Below are positions 31,337-34,637 of a stretch of DNA of 34,637 nt, piece after piece. The notes below the pieces were generated by a model. The model did no database searches and was not told the DNA's origin. It worked only from the letters and a program-made list of their open reading frames with translations. The stretch covers positions 1 to 34,637 of the forward strand of contig NZ_PXWG01000065.1 of assembly GCF_003011965.1 (NCBI RefSeq). Reading direction: 5' to 3'. A program made the translations under genes and the position numbers. Each line of letters starts with the position of its first letter. Positions within the stretch are counted from its first letter, which is position 1. This DNA is from Streptosporangium nondiastaticum (lineage in GTDB: Bacteria > Actinomycetota > Actinomycetes > Streptomycetales > Streptomycetaceae).

Positions 31337-32140
31337 ATGGCGGCCAGCCGGGGTACCGAAGCCGACGTCGAGCAGCGCAGACAGCTGCTGCTGCGGCGCG
31401 TCATCGAGCAGGGAGAGGCGCGCATCGACGGGCTGGCCGACGAGCTCGGCGTCAGCGCGATGACCGTCCACCGGGACCTGGACAACCTCCAGTCCCGCCG
31501 GCTGCTGCACAAGCGACGCGGCACCGCCGTGGCGCTGACCGGGCTCACGATGGAGACCGCCACCCGCTTCCGCGAGCACCGGCAGCTCCAGGTCAAGGAA
31601 CTCCTCGCCGAGGCGGTGGTGGGACAGGTCCGTCCCGGTCAGACCGTGCTCATGGACTGCGGGAGCACGCTCTTCCCCCTCGCCCGCCGGCTCGCCCGTA
31701 TCGAGCGCCTGACCATCGTCACCAACTCGCTGCGCGTCGCGTCGATCGTCGGCAAGGAAGCGGCCGACGGCACCGGAGTGAATCTGCTCGGCGGCAGCTT
31801 CCACGCCGACTTCGAGTCCTGCGCGGGCACCGAGACGCTCCGCCGGCTCGCCCGGATCCGGGCGGACGTGATGTTCTCCTCCGTCACCTCGGTGCACCAG
31901 GGGCGGCTCTACCACCCCGTCCGGGAGTGGGCCGACCTCAAGGAGGCCATGCAGGACGCCGCCGAACGGTGCGTGCTGCCCGTCGACCACAGCAAGTTCG
32001 GGCGCACGGCGACCCACGGCTACGGCGACGCCGGCGGCTACGACCTGGTGGTCACCGACACGGCCGCCCCGGCCGAGGAGGTCCGGGCGATCGAGGACCT
32101 CGGCGTCACCGTCGAGCGCGTACAGCTCCCCGGCGACTGA
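31337..32140 (+). CDS. DeoR family transcriptional regulator of sugar/polyol use
   Basis: A 267-residue repressor from ATG 31337 with GAGGAGA upstream; a longer in-frame start at 31265 overlaps the promoter and is unlikely. The N-terminal HTH_DeoR is at residues about 12-65 (ARIDGLADELGVSAMTVHRD, then LDNLQSRRLLHKRRGTAV). The C-terminal DeoRC sensor domain, related to sugar-phosphate isomerases, includes VLMDCGSTLFPLARRL, TIVTNSLRVASIV and LPVDHSKFGRTA. It precedes a polyol dehydrogenase and a xylulokinase, so a phosphorylated pentulose is a reasonable inducer. Probably autoregulated through 31216-31236. Confidence 0.9.
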   Translation: MAASRGTEADVEQRRQLLLRRVIEQGEARIDGLADELGVSAMTVHRDLDNLQSRRLLHKRRGTAVALTGLTMETATRFREHRQLQVKELLAEAVVGQVRPGQTVLMDCGSTLFPLARRLARIERLTIVTNSLRVASIVGKEAADGTGVNLLGGSFHADFESCAGTETLRRLARIRADVMFSSVTSVHQGRLYHPVREWADLKEAMQDAAERCVLPVDHSKFGRTATHGYGDAGGYDLVVTDTAAPAEEVRAIEDLGVTVERVQLPGD

Positions 32141-32217
32141 CTCCTCTTTTCCCACCCATAGGGCCCCGCTCCCCCGGCCCCCTCCCCCTCATCCCCCGCC
32201 CGAAAGGAAGCCGGCGC

Positions 32218-33216
32218 ATGCGCGCTCTCGTCGTCGAGACCCCGGGAACGTTCTCCGTCCAGACCGTTCCCGACCCGGCCCCCGGCCCCGGCGAGGTGGT
32301 GGTCGCGGTTGCCGCGGTCGGCATCTGCGGCACCGACGTCCACATCGTCGACGGCGAGTTCGCGCCCACCCCCTACCCGATCATCCCGGGGCACGAGTTC
32401 ACGGGTGAGGTCGTGGCGCTCGGCCCCGGCGTGAGCGGCGTGCGCGAGGGCGACAAGGTCGCCGTCGACCCCTCGCTCTTCTGCGGCGCCTGCCACTACT
32501 GCGCCATCGGCCGCGGCAACCTCTGCGAGCGCTGGGGCGCGATCGGGGACACGGTCGACGGCGCGATGGCCGAATACGTGAAGGTGCCCGCCGCCAACTG
32601 CCACCCGCTGCCCGGGAACGTCTCCCTCACCCAGGGGACGCTCGTGGAGCCGCTGTCCTGCGCGGTGCACGGCTTCGACAAGCTGCCGCGCGACCTCGGC
32701 GCCCACTACCTGATCTACGGCGCCGGCACCATGGGCCTGATGATGCTCCAGCTCGCCGCCCACGCGGGCGCGGCCTCCGTCTCCGTCGTCGACCTCAACC
32801 CCGGGCGGCTGGAGATCGCCCGGCAGCTGGGGGCCGGCGCGGCCGCCACGAGCGCCGACGCCCTCGGCCGCCCGCAGGGCTGGGAGGTCGTCATCGACTG
32901 CACGGGCGTCATCCCGGCCATCGAGGACGCGCTCACCCGCGTACGGCGCGGCGGCACGTTCCAGCAGTTCGGCGTCGCGCCCTCCACGGCGACCGCGCGC
33001 GTCTCGCCGTTCCGCGTCTACAACGACGAGATCACCATCGTGGGATCCATGGCCGTCGTGCACAGCTTCGGCCGGGCCGTGGAACTCATGGGCAAGGGCG
33101 TCATCGACGCCAACGCCATGATCACGCACAGCTTCGGGCTGGAAGCGTTCCCGGAGGCCCTGCGCACCTTCCGCGAGGGCGCCGGCCGCAAGATCCAGAT
33201 CCGTCCGGCGGCCTGA
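32218..33216 (+). CDS. Zinc-dependent polyol (sorbitol/arabitol-type) dehydrogenase
   Basis: A 332-residue medium-chain dehydrogenase from ATG 32218 with AAAGGAAG upstream. Catalytic zinc ligands: Cys37 (GICGTDVH), His59-Glu60 (IPGHEFTGEV), and Glu144 nearby (TLVEPLSC). The structural zinc has four cysteines, 89, 92, 95 and 103 (FCGACHYCAIGRGNLC). The Rossmann motif GAGTMG is at 168-173, with VDLN after it, which favours NAD. It fits the sorbitol/xylitol/arabitol dehydrogenase branch, oxidising a polyol to a ketose. With DeoR before it and xylulokinase after it, conversion of D-arabitol or xylitol to D-xylulose is the best guess. Confidence 0.88.
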   Translation: MRALVVETPGTFSVQTVPDPAPGPGEVVVAVAAVGICGTDVHIVDGEFAPTPYPIIPGHEFTGEVVALGPGVSGVREGDKVAVDPSLFCGACHYCAIGRGNLCERWGAIGDTVDGAMAEYVKVPAANCHPLPGNVSLTQGTLVEPLSCAVHGFDKLPRDLGAHYLIYGAGTMGLMMLQLAAHAGAASVSVVDLNPGRLEIARQLGAGAAATSADALGRPQGWEVVIDCTGVIPAIEDALTRVRRGGTFQQFGVAPSTATARVSPFRVYNDEITIVGSMAVVHSFGRAVELMGKGVIDANAMITHSFGLEAFPEALRTFREGAGRKIQIRPAA

Positions 33217-33324
33217 CGCCGCACCGTCGGCACCGGGCAGCCCGCCGGCACTGCCGGTCCGTCAAAGCTGTCAGCCCGTCAGCACGTCAGTCGTCAGCCC
33301 CGTCAGCGAGAAGAGGCGCGCACC

Positions 33325-34512
33325 ATGGCAGCCACCGTCGTCGGAGTCGATTCCTCCACCCAGTCCTGCAAGGTCGTCGTCTGTGACGCGGCGACGGGAA
33401 CAGTGCTGCGGCGGGGCCGCGCCCCGCATCCCGAGGGCACCGAGGCCGACCCCGAGGCCTGGTGGCAAGCGCTCCAGCAGGCTCTCCGGGACGCCGGGGC
33501 CGAGAAGCTCGAAGGCGTCGGTGCCATCGCCGTCGCCGGACAGCAGCACGGCCTCGTCGCACTCGACGCCGGCGGCGCACCCGTACGCCCGGCCCTGCTG
33601 TGGAACGACACGCGCTCCGCTCCGCAGGCCGCCGATCTCGTGCGCGAGCTCGGCGGCGCCCGGGCGTGGGCCGAAGCGGTCGGCACCGTGCCCGTCGCCG
33701 CCCTCACCGCCGCCAAGCTGCGCTGGCTCGCCGACCACGAACCGCACGCCGCGAACCACACGGCAACGGTTCTGCTGCCCCACGACTGGCTGACCTGGCG
33801 GCTGTGCGGCGGCCCCGCGTCGGACGCGGTCCCCGCCACGGACCGCGGCGACGCCTCCGGCACCGGCTACTGGTCTCCGGCCGAAGGCCGGTACCGTACG
33901 GACCTGCTACGGCTCGCCTTCCGCGGCCGCACGCCCCGGCTCCCGCGCGTCCTCGCCCCGCACGAGGCGGCCGGGCGCACCCCCGGCGGCACCCTGGTCG
34001 CGGCAGGCACCGGCGACAACATGGGCGCCGCTCTCGGCCTCGGACTCGCGCCCGGCGAGGCGGTCATCTCCCTCGGCACCAGCGGCACCGTCTTCGCCCG
34101 CTCCGCGCGCCCCACCGCCGACCCCGGCGGCGCGGTGGCCGGGTTCGCCGACGCCACCGGGCAGTTCCTGCCCCTGGTCTGCACGCTCAACGCCGCCCGC
34201 GTCCTCAGCTCCACGGCCCGCATGCTCGGCGTCGGCCTCGACGCCCTCGACGCCCTCGCCCGGCGGGCCGCCCCCGGCGCCGGCGGACTCGTCCTGCTGC
34301 CCTACCTCGGCGGCGAGCGCACTCCCAACCTCCCCGACGCCACCGGCAGCCTCCTCGGCATGCAGGTGCACAACATGCATCCGCACAACCTCGCCCGCGC
34401 CGCCGTCGAAGGGATGCTGTGCGGCATGGCCGACGCCCTGGACGAACTCCGCGGACAGAACGTGCCCGTGGAACGCCTGCTGCTGATCGGCGGCGCCGCC
34501 AAGGCACCGTAG
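33325..34512 (+). CDS. Xylulokinase-like FGGY kinase, C-terminally truncated
   Basis: A 395-residue FGGY kinase from ATG 33325 with AGAAGAGG upstream. The N-terminal motif VVGVDSSTQSCKVVV, the substrate loop AVAGQQHGLVALD and LLWNDTRS are those of xylulokinases; catalytic Asp231 lies in AAGTGDNMGAALGLG and the phosphate motif is SLGTSGTVF. Xylulokinases normally have about 480 residues and continue after GGAAKSP for another 80-90 residues of the ATP-binding domain. Here GGAAKAP meets TAG at 34510-34512. The adenine-binding C-terminal part is missing, so activity is doubtful. The same frame beyond the stop encodes an unrelated-looking protein end. It is the last gene of the polyol operon. Confidence 0.8.
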   Translation: MAATVVGVDSSTQSCKVVVCDAATGTVLRRGRAPHPEGTEADPEAWWQALQQALRDAGAEKLEGVGAIAVAGQQHGLVALDAGGAPVRPALLWNDTRSAPQAADLVRELGGARAWAEAVGTVPVAALTAAKLRWLADHEPHAANHTATVLLPHDWLTWRLCGGPASDAVPATDRGDASGTGYWSPAEGRYRTDLLRLAFRGRTPRLPRVLAPHEAAGRTPGGTLVAAGTGDNMGAALGLGLAPGEAVISLGTSGTVFARSARPTADPGGAVAGFADATGQFLPLVCTLNAARVLSSTARMLGVGLDALDALARRAAPGAGGLVLLPYLGGERTPNLPDATGSLLGMQVHNMHPHNLARAAVEGMLCGMADALDELRGQNVPVERLLLIGGAAKAP

Positions 34513-34637
34513 GGCTTCCACTACTACTCCGACGCCGAGCGCCACGTGGTGATCGCCGCCAACGTCGGCACCCAGCCGCGCATCGACCGAATCACCGTCC
34601 GCCTGTCCCGCACCGGCCAGCGCATCTCCATCGCCTA
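34513..34637 (+). pseudogene. C-terminal remnant of another protein joined behind the kinase stop
   Basis: Directly after the kinase TAG the same frame stays open to the window edge: GFHYYSDAERHVVIAANVGT and QPRIDRITVRLSRTGQRISI. It has coding-like GC-rich third positions and no start or ribosome site. The residues do not match the expected kinase C-terminus. The YYSDAERHVVIAAN pattern vaguely recalls the last strands of serine-hydrolase or beta-lactamase-like proteins, but I cannot identify it. The window ends in TA, so a stop may follow at once. Confidence 0.4.

Overview
The window looks like chromosomal DNA of a Streptomyces or close relative. Reading frames are very GC-rich at third codon positions, several genes start with GTG or TTG, and the families are typical of streptomycetes: a LAL-type AAA regulator, an RsbW-like ATPase, a DUF6126-type membrane protein, a tandem MerR (TioE-like) regulator beside an erythromycin esterase, and a polyol catabolic operon. 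No tRNA, rRNA, insertion sequence or CRISPR array was seen.

Layout. 1-2506: the N-terminal part of an AAA regulator running off the left edge, and a secreted beta-propeller protein. 2661-5276: a SulP anion transporter operon (arsR remnant, sulP, a shrunken PPOX gene, a STAS gene). 5380-6333: a small unknown protein, a YjdM/PhnA-type zinc-ribbon protein and a small membrane protein. 6384-7475: a three-gene operon (small helical protein, ArsR regulator, RsbW-like ATPase) behind a perfect palindrome; a similar imperfect palindrome sits in front of the SulP operon. 7765-11709: GNAT acetyltransferase, a coding remnant, an ATP-grasp gene broken by one TGA, and a Gfo/Idh/MocA oxidoreductase. 11840-16748: a group II PLP decarboxylase diverging from a DJ-1/PfpI plus amidase pair. 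16814-18894: tandem MerR regulator diverging from an erythromycin-esterase-family gene. 18916-26541: one 2541-residue LamG-rich protein without a signal peptide, its upstream region carrying two tandem repeat arrays. 26994-29279: YjbQ-type enzyme, TetR regulator and divergent MDR oxidoreductase. 29236-30871: decayed genes (two DUF6734-like paralogues and a radical-SAM SPASM tail). 31216-34637: DeoR regulator, zinc polyol dehydrogenase and a xylulokinase cut short.

Two themes stand out. The first is the giant LamG protein: its LamG domains appear duplicated and nested inside one another, with a trefoil-like module between coiled coils and a Ser/Thr/Gly-rich C-terminal region that may be a beta-rich membrane or assembly module (inference). 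The second is clustered gene erosion: arsR', PPOX, an 8.6-9.0 kb remnant, the ATP-grasp gene, both DUF6734-like genes, the SPASM fragment and xylulokinase are each truncated, internally deleted or frame-disrupted, while neighbours are intact. Sequencing error cannot be excluded for the two single-base cases (TGA at 9747, six-C run at 29502-29507), but it does not explain the internal deletions.
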